Origin: an uncultured bacterium
Lineage (GTDB): Bacteria > Muiribacteriota > Ozemobacteria > Ozemobacterales > Ozemobacteraceae
Length of the DNA stretch: 64,000 nucleotides
Assembly (NCBI GenBank): GCA_937949615.1
Contig: CALEDQ010000029.1
Span: 124,001 to 188,000, forward strand
Direction of reading: 5' to 3'
Shown here: one piece after another, positions 1 to 8,157 of the stretch
Numbering within the stretch: position 1 is the first letter of the stretch
How the letters are laid out: each line of letters opens with the position of its first letter
Notes under the pieces: model-generated
Told to the model about the DNA's origin: nothing
The model's database searches: none
What the model saw: the letters and a program-made list of their open reading frames with translations, nothing else
Position numbers and translations under genes: made by a program

Positions 1-1
1 C

Positions 2-232
2 TCACCTTATGTCAGCCGACTGAGTCCGGAAACTGGCGATGAACAACAGTTACGCGAAGGACTGAAAGGGCAGATACTCATCATCAAAGGAACTGCCGAC
101 ACACCGGCTGCCGTCGGGCAATATGCCGAAAATCTTATAGGCAGAAGAGCAATAAAACGCATAAGAAGCCTCAAGACCCGTAAGGGCAGAGCTTCCGGGA
201 TTGAATTCCTTCTCAAGGGAGAACTGCCATGA
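2..232 (+). CDS. PilN-like type IV pilus assembly protein, C-terminal end (5' truncated)
   Basis: Open reading frame running in from the left edge and ending in TGA at 230-232; only the last 76 residues are present. The fragment has the alternating strand/helix look of the periplasmic domain of PilN/GspL-like proteins, including a segment reading GTADTPAAVGQYAENL. Its stop overlaps the ATG of the next gene by three bases (ATGA). That next gene has the PilO layout, and PilN followed by PilO is the standard order in type IV pilus inner-membrane platforms. The assignment rests mainly on this context, because the membrane anchor and most of the domain lie outside the window. Confidence 0.6.
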   Translation, partial: SPYVSRLSPETGDEQQLREGLKGQILIIKGTADTPAAVGQYAENLIGRRAIKRIRSLKTRKGRASGIEFLLKGELP

Positions 233-876
233 ACAAAGTTGCCGCCAATTCTCTTGCCGCAGTTGTTCTGATGATCGTTGTCTTTTTTGTCGGCCGCCTG
301 TTCTTTCTCTCGTCAATTCGGACTGAACTGCAGCAGGCCAGTCAGTTGCTCGAAGAAAACCAGAGGAAATATGCGGCGCTTGAAGCCGAAGTCAGCAAGA
401 TTCAGCCGGAAACCGCTGAAGCAATGGCCGGCAGGAAAAAAGCCAGTGGAGAAAGCAAACTCATAAGAGCCGGCGAAGAAGCTTCATTGTTGCGCCAGAT
501 AAGCGAAAAGGGTGGCGACAGCTTCAAAATGCATTCTTTTGATCTTATCGAATCTTTCAGAATCAAACCAGAAATGGAAACTGCGGAGGCAGGCGGGCAA
601 AGCTTCGCCGCCGGCACTCAGGAGCTGCCACAACTCGACGAACAGGGCATGCCAGTCGGACTGGCGGCAGAAGATGACATTGAATGGCCCGGTGTCGAAG
701 TTGTACCGGCAAAGTTGACATTTGCCACCTCTATCAGAGCCCTGGGCAAATTTCTCAGCGAGGCCGGCCGCAGTATGCCGATCAACTCGATACGTTCTCT
801 CGATCTCATTATGCGCGATGGTGGCCTGGTAAGAGGCACCCTGGTATTGAATTTTCCGCTGGCCGAAGGTCGCTGA
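229..876 (+). CDS. PilO-like pilus assembly membrane protein
   Basis: 215 residues. One N-terminal membrane segment (about residues 10-28) is followed directly by a charged heptad-like coiled coil (about 32-60) and then a soluble domain. This is the layout of PilO/GspM inner-membrane platform proteins, which bridge the cytoplasmic PilM/PilN side and the periplasmic pilus channel. The start codon overlaps the stop of the PilN-like gene, so the two are probably translationally coupled. Sequence identity to PilO is not obvious by eye; a general single-pass coiled-coil protein of a pilus or secretion platform is the alternative. Confidence 0.6.
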   Translation: MNKVAANSLAAVVLMIVVFFVGRLFFLSSIRTELQQASQLLEENQRKYAALEAEVSKIQPETAEAMAGRKKASGESKLIRAGEEASLLRQISEKGGDSFKMHSFDLIESFRIKPEMETAEAGGQSFAAGTQELPQLDEQGMPVGLAAEDDIEWPGVEVVPAKLTFATSIRALGKFLSEAGRSMPINSIRSLDLIMRDGGLVRGTLVLNFPLAEGR

Positions 877-909
877 CCCAAACCAGATTCTGATCTCAGG
901 AGACACAAA

Positions 910-1263
910 ATGCAAACTGGAAACGAAACATGGAAATGGGGCGTAGTCTTCATACTGCTGGCCATTTTTCTGATTACCGCCAATCAGGCCTATCAACACG
1001 TCACCAGTCAGGAGCATTTTGAACCACCTGATGACTATCTCAAGGGCGATTCCTGGGATATCGAGCATCAGAGCGGACCTGGCGCCGGCCAGGCGATTCA
1101 GCTGCCACCGGCTGAACTGGATGAACCCTCTGAGCCTCTGACCGGTTCTCATTCAATAATTCCGCCCGGCGATGAAGACGCAGAGATTCAGCCTGACGAA
1201 GTCAACTGGGATAACCTGCAGGAACCGCTGAAAGCCCCCGCCAATGAAGAAAAAGCCCCTTAA
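910..1263 (+). CDS. Small bitopic membrane protein in the PilP position
   Basis: 117 residues. One hydrophobic segment near the N-terminus (about residues 10-27) is followed by an acidic, proline-rich tail with no obvious domain. An AGGAGA motif about 8 bases upstream supports the ATG. It lies 33 bases after the PilO-like gene and overlaps the following TPR gene by 20 bases, so it belongs to the same operon. By position it could fill the role of the PilP lipoprotein, but no lipobox cysteine is present and the family is not recognised. It may be a linker or periplasmic tether for the pilus platform. Confidence 0.55.
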   Translation: MQTGNETWKWGVVFILLAIFLITANQAYQHVTSQEHFEPPDDYLKGDSWDIEHQSGPGAGQAIQLPPAELDEPSEPLTGSHSIIPPGDEDAEIQPDEVNWDNLQEPLKAPANEEKAP

Positions 1264-2125
1264 AAAGACAGTTCTGTTCGCCATGATGGCTCTTTCTGCG
1301 CAGCTTGGCGGCGCGGAACTTTCGCCATCGTTGCGTGAAGCCGAACGGCTTTATCAGAGTGGCAGATTCGAAGAGGCTTCGGCCAGAGCTCTCGAAATTC
1401 ATCGCTACTTTCCCGAAGATCTTCAGACTCTTCTGGTTCTTGGCATGAGCGATTTTCATGCGGGCAATTACCTCAAATCATCAGACTGGTTCAGATCTGC
1501 CGCCCGCCAGGCGCCGAAACATCCGATTGTATTGCGGTATACAGAGCTTCTGCGAGAAATCGAGTATCGCATGGGGCCATTCAGCCGCGACCCAGACCGC
1601 CAGAATCTGGCAGACGGCAAAACCACCGCCGATTTTTACAAAAGAGGCTATTTCGGTCCGTCGCTCCCTGTACCGTCAGACATGGAAAACCAGTGGGCAA
1701 AGAGTACCGCCCTCGAACCGGTTCTGATCAGACAGCCACTTCCGGGTACAGCAACCATATTCGCAGAAATTGACCGGCCACCTTCGGAACTGGCACTGCC
1801 GACTCCTTATCCCTCACTTGAAAGCATTCTTTCGTCTGAAGCGGTCGCCGAAATGGCCGAAAAGGCACTCGAAAGCAAGGAATACCAGAAGTCATACCTG
1901 TTTTTTTCACAGCTGGCCGCCTCGGCACCGCAGAATCGGCGCTATCTTATCGGAAAAGCCGAAGCAGCGTTTCACATGAAACGTTACCGTCAGGTTCTTG
2001 AAATTCTTGGGCCTATGGTTGCCGCAGGTGCTTCTACCGGGTTTTCTGAGCTGCAGGCACAAAAAATTCAGCAGCTCATGGAAGATTCACGCAGTCAGGT
2101 TTTTTCTAACAGTTCGAAAAACTGA
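1244..2125 (+). CDS. Exported TPR-repeat protein of the pilus operon
   Basis: 293 residues. A short positively charged leader (MKKKPLKKT) precedes a hydrophobic stretch ending near LGGAELS, consistent with a signal peptide. Residues about 30-110 form tetratricopeptide-like helical pairs (LYQSGRFEEASARALEI and LGMSDFHAGNYLKSSDWF). A second helical-repeat block follows at about 205-275. TPR proteins such as PilF/PilW or TadD-like pilotins commonly help secretin or pilus assembly, which fits the gene's place at the end of the PilN/PilO-like operon. It is the last gene of the operon and is convergent with motB. Confidence 0.6.
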   Translation: MKKKPLKKTVLFAMMALSAQLGGAELSPSLREAERLYQSGRFEEASARALEIHRYFPEDLQTLLVLGMSDFHAGNYLKSSDWFRSAARQAPKHPIVLRYTELLREIEYRMGPFSRDPDRQNLADGKTTADFYKRGYFGPSLPVPSDMENQWAKSTALEPVLIRQPLPGTATIFAEIDRPPSELALPTPYPSLESILSSEAVAEMAEKALESKEYQKSYLFFSQLAASAPQNRRYLIGKAEAAFHMKRYRQVLEILGPMVAAGASTGFSELQAQKIQQLMEDSRSQVFSNSSKN

Positions 2126-2185
2126 TTAAAGAAATCGAATTACATCCAGCAGAGTGAACGAACAGACATCGATACGGCAAAAAGT

Positions 2186-2929
2186 TTACTGTTCCCAGCT
2201 GAAGTCTTTAACGACCTTTCTCTTGGTGTTGAGAATGATGATTTCGACGCGCCGATTCGCTTCGCGTGCTTCAGGGGTGGCGGCAAGTTCTTTTGGTCGG
2301 TTATCGGCATAGCCCTGAGCTGAAAAACGCCCGGGATCGAGATTCATTTCATCGACAAAAAACCTGACGACCGAACAGGCACGGGCAGTAGACAGCTCCC
2401 AGTTCGAAGGATAAACGGTATTTTTGGCAGGCAGGTCATCAGTGTGTCCATCGACTCTGACGTAGTTATCAATTGTACCGATAACCGGTACCAGGGCCGT
2501 CAGAATTTCTTCGGCGCCTTTCTTCATCGAGGCGCTGCCGCTCTCAAAAAGGACATTTGCCGGAATCTGAATTTTTACCATCTGATCTTCTGCCAGAACG
2601 CGCAGTCGATCCGCGAGCGGCACTCTTGCCAGCTTGCTTTTAACATTCTTCACAATCAGCGGGATTTCGCTTTTTCTGGTTGCCGGCGTCAGAACGATAC
2701 CCTTGCCGCCGGGGGTCAGCCATTGGTTTGCACCCTGCGACACGTTGATACTGAAAACGGCATGATAAAGCTCGTCACGTGATTCACTTTCCTGGCGTTT
2801 TTTAGGAGAATCAAGGGTCGAGAAGGCAAACAACATGACGAAGAAGCAAAGCATGTTGGTTACCATGTCGCCATAGGAAAGGCACCAAAGTGGTGCAGAA
2901 ATTTCGTCAGCTTTTTTTCGCTTAGCCAC
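2186..2929 (-). CDS. motB: Flagellar-type stator protein MotB (OmpA family)
   Basis: 247 residues. A single membrane helix near the N-terminus carries the invariant aspartate of the stator proton channel (SYGDMVTNML, Asp21). A plug/linker and an OmpA-like peptidoglycan-binding domain follow (about 130-240), with the VDGHTDDLP and NRRVEIII signatures. With MotA it would form the proton-driven stator anchored to the cell wall. It overlaps the upstream motA by 8 bases. No flagellar rotor, hook or filament genes are in the window, so the stator could serve a flagellum encoded elsewhere or another rotary or gliding machine. Confidence 0.92.
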   Translation of the reverse strand: MAKRKKADEISAPLWCLSYGDMVTNMLCFFVMLFAFSTLDSPKKRQESESRDELYHAVFSINVSQGANQWLTPGGKGIVLTPATRKSEIPLIVKNVKSKLARVPLADRLRVLAEDQMVKIQIPANVLFESGSASMKKGAEEILTALVPVIGTIDNYVRVDGHTDDLPAKNTVYPSNWELSTARACSVVRFFVDEMNLDPGRFSAQGYADNRPKELAATPEAREANRRVEIIILNTKRKVVKDFSWEQ

Positions 2930-3722
2930 CCTGACCCAGCTCCTCTGAGAGATGCAGTTCGTTAAAGGTCACTCTGGTCTTCTCAGACATGAAGGCCAGC
3001 AGGCGTTCCTGAATGATACGAGGGTGAACACCGGCGGCGATAAAGAGACAACCGCGGGCAATGATTTCGCCATAGAGCTGCTCGGCCTTGCTGCGTTCAT
3101 CCATTTTCTTACCAAACGGAATGACGAGAAGGTTCGCAGAAACAGCACCATAGAAGGTCGTAATAAGTGCAACCGCCATATTCGGACCAATCGACGACGG
3201 ATCATCGAGGTTACCCAACAGACCAATCAGCCCGATAATGGTCCCGATCAGACCGAAACCGGGAAGAACCGACCCGAGAAATTCAAGAGCTCCTTTAGTA
3301 TCACCGTGGCGGTTGGCGCGTGAATCAAGTTCGGTATCGAGAATGTCTTCAATGACTTTTACGTCGACACCGTCGATAACCATCTGCAGACCACGGGCCA
3401 TAAAAGGCTCTTCTATTTCGGCGATCCGCGAATCGAGGGCAAGAATGCCCTCTTTTCGCGCGACGTCAGCCGTCATCAGAATGCTGCTGATCAATTTCAT
3501 GTAGTTGAATTCTCTTGGAGCCATATACGCCGTTTTAATAAGACCGATAGCACTCATCACCGTTTCATGGCTATAGGCTACAAACATGGCGCAAAACCCA
3601 CCACCAAAAACGATCATCATTGAAGGTACATCGAAGAATATACCCAGATCGCCGGAAAGTTTAATGCCGACGAGGATGAGCAACAAACCGGAAATGGAGC
3701 CTATCAGAGTATTGTTATCCAA
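2922..3722 (-). CDS. motA: Flagellar-type stator protein MotA
   Basis: 266 residues with the MotA/ExbB layout. Two membrane helices lie at the N-terminus (about 5-22 and 31-50), then a large cytoplasmic loop. Helices three and four contain the LPGFGLIGTIIGLIGLLGNL motif typical of MotA. The start appears to be TTG at 3722-3720, preceded by an AGGAG ribosome-binding site about 9 bases upstream; no ATG fits better. It is co-transcribed with motB (8-base overlap). Together they form a complete stator that conducts ions to power rotation. Confidence 0.92.
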   Translation of the reverse strand: MDNNTLIGSISGLLLILVGIKLSGDLGIFFDVPSMMIVFGGGFCAMFVAYSHETVMSAIGLIKTAYMAPREFNYMKLISSILMTADVARKEGILALDSRIAEIEEPFMARGLQMVIDGVDVKVIEDILDTELDSRANRHGDTKGALEFLGSVLPGFGLIGTIIGLIGLLGNLDDPSSIGPNMAVALITTFYGAVSANLLVIPFGKKMDERSKAEQLYGEIIARGCLFIAAGVHPRIIQERLLAFMSEKTRVTFNELHLSEELGQGG

Positions 3723-3762
3723 AAGAGATTCTCCTGACTGACAGCAGCGTCATGTTTTGAAA

Positions 3763-4566
3763 TCAGCCAAGCAGATCGAGCTTGAACACGAGTTCAGAAA
3801 CACCTTTCTTGTTTTTGGTCACTTCTTCGACCTTGATGGTGAACTTGTAAGGAGCGACTTCGGCAATTCCGAGAACCTGACCCTTTTTGACTTTCGCTGC
3901 ATCGATGGCCACTTTCGGGGTCTTGAGGCTGCGAACCTTCTTGTTGTTTTCCATCACGTCGATTTCGAAGCTGATACCTTTGATTACGCCGTCATCATCG
4001 TTGAAAACTTTCCAGTCTTCGTCATATTTAATGGAAAACCAGTAGTTGTTGCCATTCATGGTCAGAGGAGAACTCTTGAGCAACTCTTCGGTCAGCGGGT
4101 GCGGCGCGTAATTCAAAAGTCTTACAAGTGTGAAAAGGTTTTTCGGGTCGGTTTTCATGGCCGGCGCCTGAGCCACTTCGGCTTTGGCAGCTTTGGCGGT
4201 TTTAACTGCAACTCCGGCCTTAGCTGAAGCAGCAGCTGGAGCTGTGCGTGCAACTTTACCCGCCGGCGCACCCGCCTGTTTGACATTGGTCGGAACAATC
4301 GGCTTAAGCGAAGTCACCATGTGGCTCGATGCCATCGGCAGCTCACCAGGGGGTGCAACCAGAACGATTTTGTCTTCAGCGCTATTGGCGGCCTGAACCG
4401 GCTTAACGGTCCGGGCAGTTTTTAATGTTTTGCCGGCAACCTTGTCGTGTCTTACAACCTGCAGACCCGGTGAAGTATCCGTCCCTGCGAACGAAGAAGA
4501 GACGAATACGGTTCCGCCAACCACCAGAAATCCCGCTACGAGCATACCCAGTCTGACGTTCTTCAT
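3763..4566 (-). CDS. Exported protein of unknown function
   Basis: 267 residues from the ATG at 4566, chosen because AGGAG lies just upstream and the new N-terminus gives a clean signal peptide (MKNVRLGMLVAGFLVVGGT, then SSSFAG). The mature protein has an alanine/lysine/valine-rich low-complexity stretch (about 90-130). A C-terminal beta-rich region follows in which phrases such as WFSIKYDEDWKVFNDDDG suggest a compact sandwich domain. It lies between motA and a lipoprotein gene on the same strand, which is the only functional clue. The family is not recognised. Confidence 0.6.
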   Translation of the reverse strand: MKNVRLGMLVAGFLVVGGTVFVSSSFAGTDTSPGLQVVRHDKVAGKTLKTARTVKPVQAANSAEDKIVLVAPPGELPMASSHMVTSLKPIVPTNVKQAGAPAGKVARTAPAAASAKAGVAVKTAKAAKAEVAQAPAMKTDPKNLFTLVRLLNYAPHPLTEELLKSSPLTMNGNNYWFSIKYDEDWKVFNDDDGVIKGISFEIDVMENNKKVRSLKTPKVAIDAAKVKKGQVLGIAEVAPYKFTIKVEEVTKNKKGVSELVFKLDLLG

Positions 4567-4594
4567 TAATTTCTCCTGATATTTCCTGAACAAC

Positions 4595-5221
4595 TTAGTT
4601 GTTTCTTGCCCCACCATTGATCCAGTTGGTTATGAGACCCTGGTCTGAAGTAGAAAGGGAAGGTCTGTCTTTCGGCATTCTCGGGGTTTCGATGCCCTTG
4701 ATGCGCCTGACAAGCTTGCTGGTCTGTGCGTCATAGGGAAGCACCACTGCCCCGCTCTTCGAACCGCGCATCAGATTCGAGTAACTGTTGAGTCTGAGCC
4801 CGCCCTGTGCGGTGCTGTCGTTATGGCAGCCGACGATGGCGCAGTTGACATTGAGAATTGGCAGAATGTTGCGCGAAAAGCTTCCCCCCATCGAGACCAG
4901 AACGATATGCGTGGTCGCCGAAAGGCCGCTGTCGATACTAACAGTCAGTGAATTCGAGTTAAAATCGCTGGCATGGGCTGTGACTGTGTAAACGCCCGGG
5001 TCGACGTCAGCGATCGTAAAGCTGCCATTGATATCGGTAATCGACGAGGTTGTCGACGGCGAAGTCACAACCGTTGCCCCGGCAATACCTATGCCGGTCT
5101 GAGAATCGACAACCGTTCCTATAAGAGTACCTCTGAGGGTGCTTTTTGTTCCGCAGCCCACCGCTGTCAACAGCGACAGACTTAAAACCAGCGCCAGTAA
5201 TACCTGAAAGTTTTTGACCAT
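4595..5221 (-). CDS. Lipoprotein with carboxypeptidase-regulatory-like domain and planctomycete-type cytochrome c domain
   Basis: 208 residues from the ATG at 5221, selected for its GGAAGGAG ribosome-binding site and lipoprotein signal (hydrophobic leader ending LTAVGC). Residues about 28-100 match the CarboxypepD_reg fold (GTVVDSQTGIGIAGATV, then TDINGSFTIADVDPGVYTV). The last 100 residues follow the PSCyt1-like pattern: a CxxxxCH heme-type motif, GGLRLNSY, a Leu-Val-Arg-Arg-Ile segment, RMPKDRPSLS and a terminal TNWINGGA. It is presumably lipid-anchored at the membrane and may bind one heme. The spacing CAIVGCH, with four residues between the cysteines instead of two, is unusual. Confidence 0.72.
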   Translation of the reverse strand: MVKNFQVLLALVLSLSLLTAVGCGTKSTLRGTLIGTVVDSQTGIGIAGATVVTSPSTTSSITDINGSFTIADVDPGVYTVTAHASDFNSNSLTVSIDSGLSATTHIVLVSMGGSFSRNILPILNVNCAIVGCHNDSTAQGGLRLNSYSNLMRGSKSGAVVLPYDAQTSKLVRRIKGIETPRMPKDRPSLSTSDQGLITNWINGGARNN

Positions 5222-5334
5222 TACCCCGCTCCTTCCTGAGCTATTATTCCTGCAAACATCATCGGCAAAAAACCTTGGAAGTTTAATAGAACAGTTCGAT
5301 TTGTGAAAAAAATTCGGGTGAAAGCGCCTGTGCA

Positions 5335-5343
5335 TGATATAAT
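5335..5343 (+). promoter_or_regulatory. Extended -10 promoter for a probably leaderless pseudopilin mRNA
   Basis: TGATATAAT is a perfect extended -10 (TGnTATAAT). Seven bases downstream is the A of the ATG at 5351, so transcription would start on or next to the start codon. No convincing -35 and no ribosome-binding site are present, which fits a leaderless transcript. Confidence 0.45.
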
Positions 5344-5350
5344 CGTCTGC

Positions 5351-5884
5351 ATGAAAATGAGCCCGAAAAATAGACCGGTCAGGTCTCAGGTTCGCAGTGG
5401 TACCAGTTTGATGGAACTGCTGCTGGCGCTTGCGGTATTGTCGGCCGCCATGTATCCGGTCGTCTTCATTTTTCGTATCGGCAATCCGCCAAGACAGACC
5501 AATCAACAGGAATACACAGCGACCCTGCTGGCGCACCATGTGATTGAAACAATCGTGGCCAGGCGGGCGGTCAACCCGTCGTATCTTCCGGCCATGAGTG
5601 AAGCAGAACCGGTGGTTGAATCGGCCGAACATGTCGAGCCGGTGAGTCAATATTTCCGGAACATCTCGCCAGACAACAACAGTATTACCGAAATTAACGA
5701 TCCACAATTGTTCTGGACGCTGAAACCATACAAGTGTCAGATCGACACGTATTACCTGGACGGGAACCTTTTCAAAGCGATAGTTTACATAACATACCAA
5801 CGCGAAGGGCGCACCATGAAGGTATTTTTCGAGCGCCTGCTACCGCAGAAAGCACTCGAAATCAACGGAGAAGGCGAAGAATGA
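5351..5884 (+). CDS. Type II/IV pseudopilin-like protein
   Basis: 177 residues. A basic leader is followed by the class III prepilin signature (GTSLMELLLALAVLSAAMYP), with Glu five residues into the mature part after the expected Gly cleavage site. Prepilin peptidase would cut and methylate there. The long helix leads to a globular domain typical of minor pseudopilins (GspI/PilV class). The ATG at 5351 is preferred over an in-frame GTG at 5303 because an extended -10 promoter lies between them. First of three tightly overlapping genes; ATGA overlap with the next. Confidence 0.72.
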   Translation: MKMSPKNRPVRSQVRSGTSLMELLLALAVLSAAMYPVVFIFRIGNPPRQTNQQEYTATLLAHHVIETIVARRAVNPSYLPAMSEAEPVVESAEHVEPVSQYFRNISPDNNSITEINDPQLFWTLKPYKCQIDTYYLDGNLFKAIVYITYQREGRTMKVFFERLLPQKALEINGEGEE

Positions 5885-6339
5885 AAAGACGCGGCGAACT
5901 GTCTTTTGAAGGCATTCTCGGAGTGGCATTCATCTCATTGATTCTTGCAACCATACTTGCCGTGGCGCAGTTCTATAAAGCAAGAAACCCCTCTGACCCC
6001 GAAAACCATGATATAACCGCCAGTTACAATATAATTCTTACAGCCATACGCGAAGACGCCCAAATTGCTGCAGTTGCCGAGATTGCATCCGACAGTTTCG
6101 CTCTCTACAACAGCCAGAGCGATCTGATCAGCCGCTATGCTTTTATCGGCGGTAATCTGCACCGTTTCGACAAAAATGAAAAGGGCGAAATTCTTCTAAA
6201 AGGCGTAGAGTCGGTTTTTTTCAAAACCGGCGAAGACCTGCCGAACCTTCTGACAGTAAAAATCATGCCGACTGACCGCATGGACATTCCGTTTTTCACT
6301 TCGTTCGCTCTGCGAGGCATCAACCATGACCTTAACTGA
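5881..6339 (+). CDS. Pseudopilin-like protein with N-terminal hydrophobic helix
   Basis: 152 residues. The N-terminus (GELSFEGILGVAFISLILATIL) keeps the spacing of a prepilin-like helix, including a glutamate early in the hydrophobic segment. The consensus Gly-Phe-Thr-Leu-Ile-Glu is degenerate. The rest is a small mixed alpha/beta domain. The start overlaps the stop of the previous gene (ATGA) and the end overlaps the next by 14 bases, so the three are one translational unit. GspJ/PilW-like minor pseudopilin is the likely role; whether it is processed by prepilin peptidase is uncertain. Confidence 0.65.
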   Translation: MKRRGELSFEGILGVAFISLILATILAVAQFYKARNPSDPENHDITASYNIILTAIREDAQIAAVAEIASDSFALYNSQSDLISRYAFIGGNLHRFDKNEKGEILLKGVESVFFKTGEDLPNLLTVKIMPTDRMDIPFFTSFALRGINHDLN

Positions 6340-6703
6340 TTCAAGCGCCACCAGAAACCTTATTCTCTCAGCAATTCTCACTCTTTCGATCATTTCGATC
6401 GCCTGGTTTCTCGGCAGCATGAAATCATCGCCGCTTATCCCTGCCACAACTCTTATTGCCGCTGACTATCAGATGGAATCTGCCATCATCATGCAGATGC
6501 AGCAGCTGCACAATAATCAGAACATTCGACCTCAGCCACTTCAGAAAGAAATAATGCCCGGAATCACCATGAACATCGAATGCAGTGAGCAACCCGACAA
6601 AAGCTGGAAATTCATGGCCAGCGTCGCTGGTCAGGGCATCAGTCGCAGCATGCAGGCAATCGCCGGCAGCGACAACCCCGATAAAATTCTTTTTATCCGC
6701 TGA
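6326..6703 (+). CDS. Small bitopic protein of the pseudopilin operon
   Basis: 125 residues. A single hydrophobic segment (about residues 11-28, NLILSAILTLSIISIAWFL) is followed by a small soluble domain. It overlaps the previous gene by 14 bases and ends the operon just before the convergent tilS gene. The layout is that of a minor pilus component (PilX/GspK-like position), but there is no clear prepilin cleavage motif. The function is inferred from the operon only. Confidence 0.6.
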   Translation: MTLTDSSATRNLILSAILTLSIISIAWFLGSMKSSPLIPATTLIAADYQMESAIIMQMQQLHNNQNIRPQPLQKEIMPGITMNIECSEQPDKSWKFMASVAGQGISRSMQAIAGSDNPDKILFIR

Positions 6704-6710
6704 TCGATCA

Positions 6711-8153
6711 TCAGCCGGATCGTGCGATGTTCAGCCACCAGCCAGGACCAGGGTCTGACCTGAGATATTCATTCATGAATCTGCTGCGGGCGAGACCGGC
6801 GACCAGAAGGATCTGACCTTCTGCAAGAAGCAATGGTATCGAATCGCGACTTTCAACCGGCACTTTTTTATCGATCAGCCACCTTGCCAGTTTTTTGCTC
6901 CCACTGCCACCCTGCGGGCAAAAACGGTCGCCCGGTCGTCGTGTACGAAGCGCCAGACTGCCGGGCAGTTTTTCAGAGACAGGCAGGCATTCACCAGGCA
7001 GACTGGGCAAAGAATCGGCCTGCAGCAGCAGGAACTTCCAGCGGCCAAGCATCACGGCTTCACCTGGTTTGATTATTATCTCTGAAGTCTGCGGTTCACG
7101 ATCAGAGCACTCCACCGGATTCTTTCGAACAGGCCGGCAACCCGCAACATTTTTTTCAAAAACCAGGCGGTCTTTGCGACGGGAAATCACGAAATCTCTG
7201 TACACGATTTTATGACTAGACTCGGGGTTGGTCCATAGATAATCCAGCCTGGTCAGAAGAACCCTTTCTGTGTTTTTTCCGGCACCGAATCGGTACAGCC
7301 AGAGGCGTAAAATTTCTGCCCTGAGGGTACAATTTGGAGTTATGTAAACCACCAGTTCGTTCTCAGAGGCATTTTCAGTAATGTACCTTTTCGCACGCCG
7401 GCAGATTTTTATCTGTAGCTGGCGGGCATCATCGCCAAGCGCGACCAGATGCTGTGCCGAACCAGGCTGCATTTCATTCATCAGCGGCAGCAGCTGATGC
7501 CGCACCCGGTTTCTGAAAAACATATCGGTTGAATTCGTTTCGTCTTCGCGCCAGCCCTGACCGGCATCACGCAGATAAGTCGCGAAACTGCTGCGGCTGA
7601 CGCGCAGAAACGGCCGCCACACCCTGATAACATCGCTGCCGAATATCAGTCTGATACGGGGTGCGATACCGCCAAGCCCATGCCAGGAACAGCCTCGCAT
7701 AAGCCGCATCAATATGGTTTCGGCCTGGTCGTCGGCATTATGACCGGTGGCGACAATTTCAGCGCCTGATTCACGCAACATTTCGGCAAAGGCAGCATAT
7801 CTTAGATCACGCGCCCAGGCCTCACTGCCCTCGGCGTGGCTGCTGGCAAAAACAACTTCGTCGCGGCGCCTCTGATAAAATTCGAGACCCAGACGGGCAG
7901 AGAGCGCTTTTACCCAGTCCGCGTCTTCAGCACTCGATGCCCGTAAACCATGGTCGACATGAAACACACAAAGCTGGCGCTTTTTCATGCGACACCACTG
8001 ATGTAGAAGCAGAAGCATGGCCACCGAATCACAGCCGCCGGAAACCGCAGCGGCGATTTTCATTGCCGCCGGTGGGCGCGTCATCATTGCCAGCAATCTC
8101 TGCTGCTGTGCTGTATTGATTTTCAGGCTGGGTTCCATCAGCTGGTCGGTCAA
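6711..8153 (-). CDS. tilS: tRNA(Ile)-lysidine synthase TilS
   Basis: 480 residues. The N-terminal PP-loop ATPase domain carries SGGCDSVAM (about residues 38-46), followed by VFHVDHGLR and ATGHNADDQAETILMRLMRG, all TilS hallmarks. The C-terminal part (about 370-470) has the TilS RRPGDRFCPQGGSGSKKLARW motif. The enzyme converts C34 of tRNA-Ile(CAU) to lysidine so that it reads AUA. The frame opens at a TTG at 8153 with AGGTAG close upstream; an ATG at 8138 is the alternative start. The gene follows the exported-protein gene ending at 8158 with almost no gap. Confidence 0.93.
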   Translation of the reverse strand: MTDQLMEPSLKINTAQQQRLLAMMTRPPAAMKIAAAVSGGCDSVAMLLLLHQWCRMKKRQLCVFHVDHGLRASSAEDADWVKALSARLGLEFYQRRRDEVVFASSHAEGSEAWARDLRYAAFAEMLRESGAEIVATGHNADDQAETILMRLMRGCSWHGLGGIAPRIRLIFGSDVIRVWRPFLRVSRSSFATYLRDAGQGWREDETNSTDMFFRNRVRHQLLPLMNEMQPGSAQHLVALGDDARQLQIKICRRAKRYITENASENELVVYITPNCTLRAEILRLWLYRFGAGKNTERVLLTRLDYLWTNPESSHKIVYRDFVISRRKDRLVFEKNVAGCRPVRKNPVECSDREPQTSEIIIKPGEAVMLGRWKFLLLQADSLPSLPGECLPVSEKLPGSLALRTRRPGDRFCPQGGSGSKKLARWLIDKKVPVESRDSIPLLLAEGQILLVAGLARSRFMNEYLRSDPGPGWWLNIARSG

Positions 8154-8157
8154 AAAA

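Noticed and set aside
2186..3722. ExbB/TolQ-TolR type energiser instead of MotA/MotB
   Set aside because: The OmpA-like peptidoglycan-binding domain on the B protein and the four-helix layout of the A protein fit MotAB.
5303..5350. GTG start extending the first pseudopilin by 16 residues
   Set aside because: An extended -10 promoter lies inside this stretch and the ATG at 5351 gives a normal prepilin leader.
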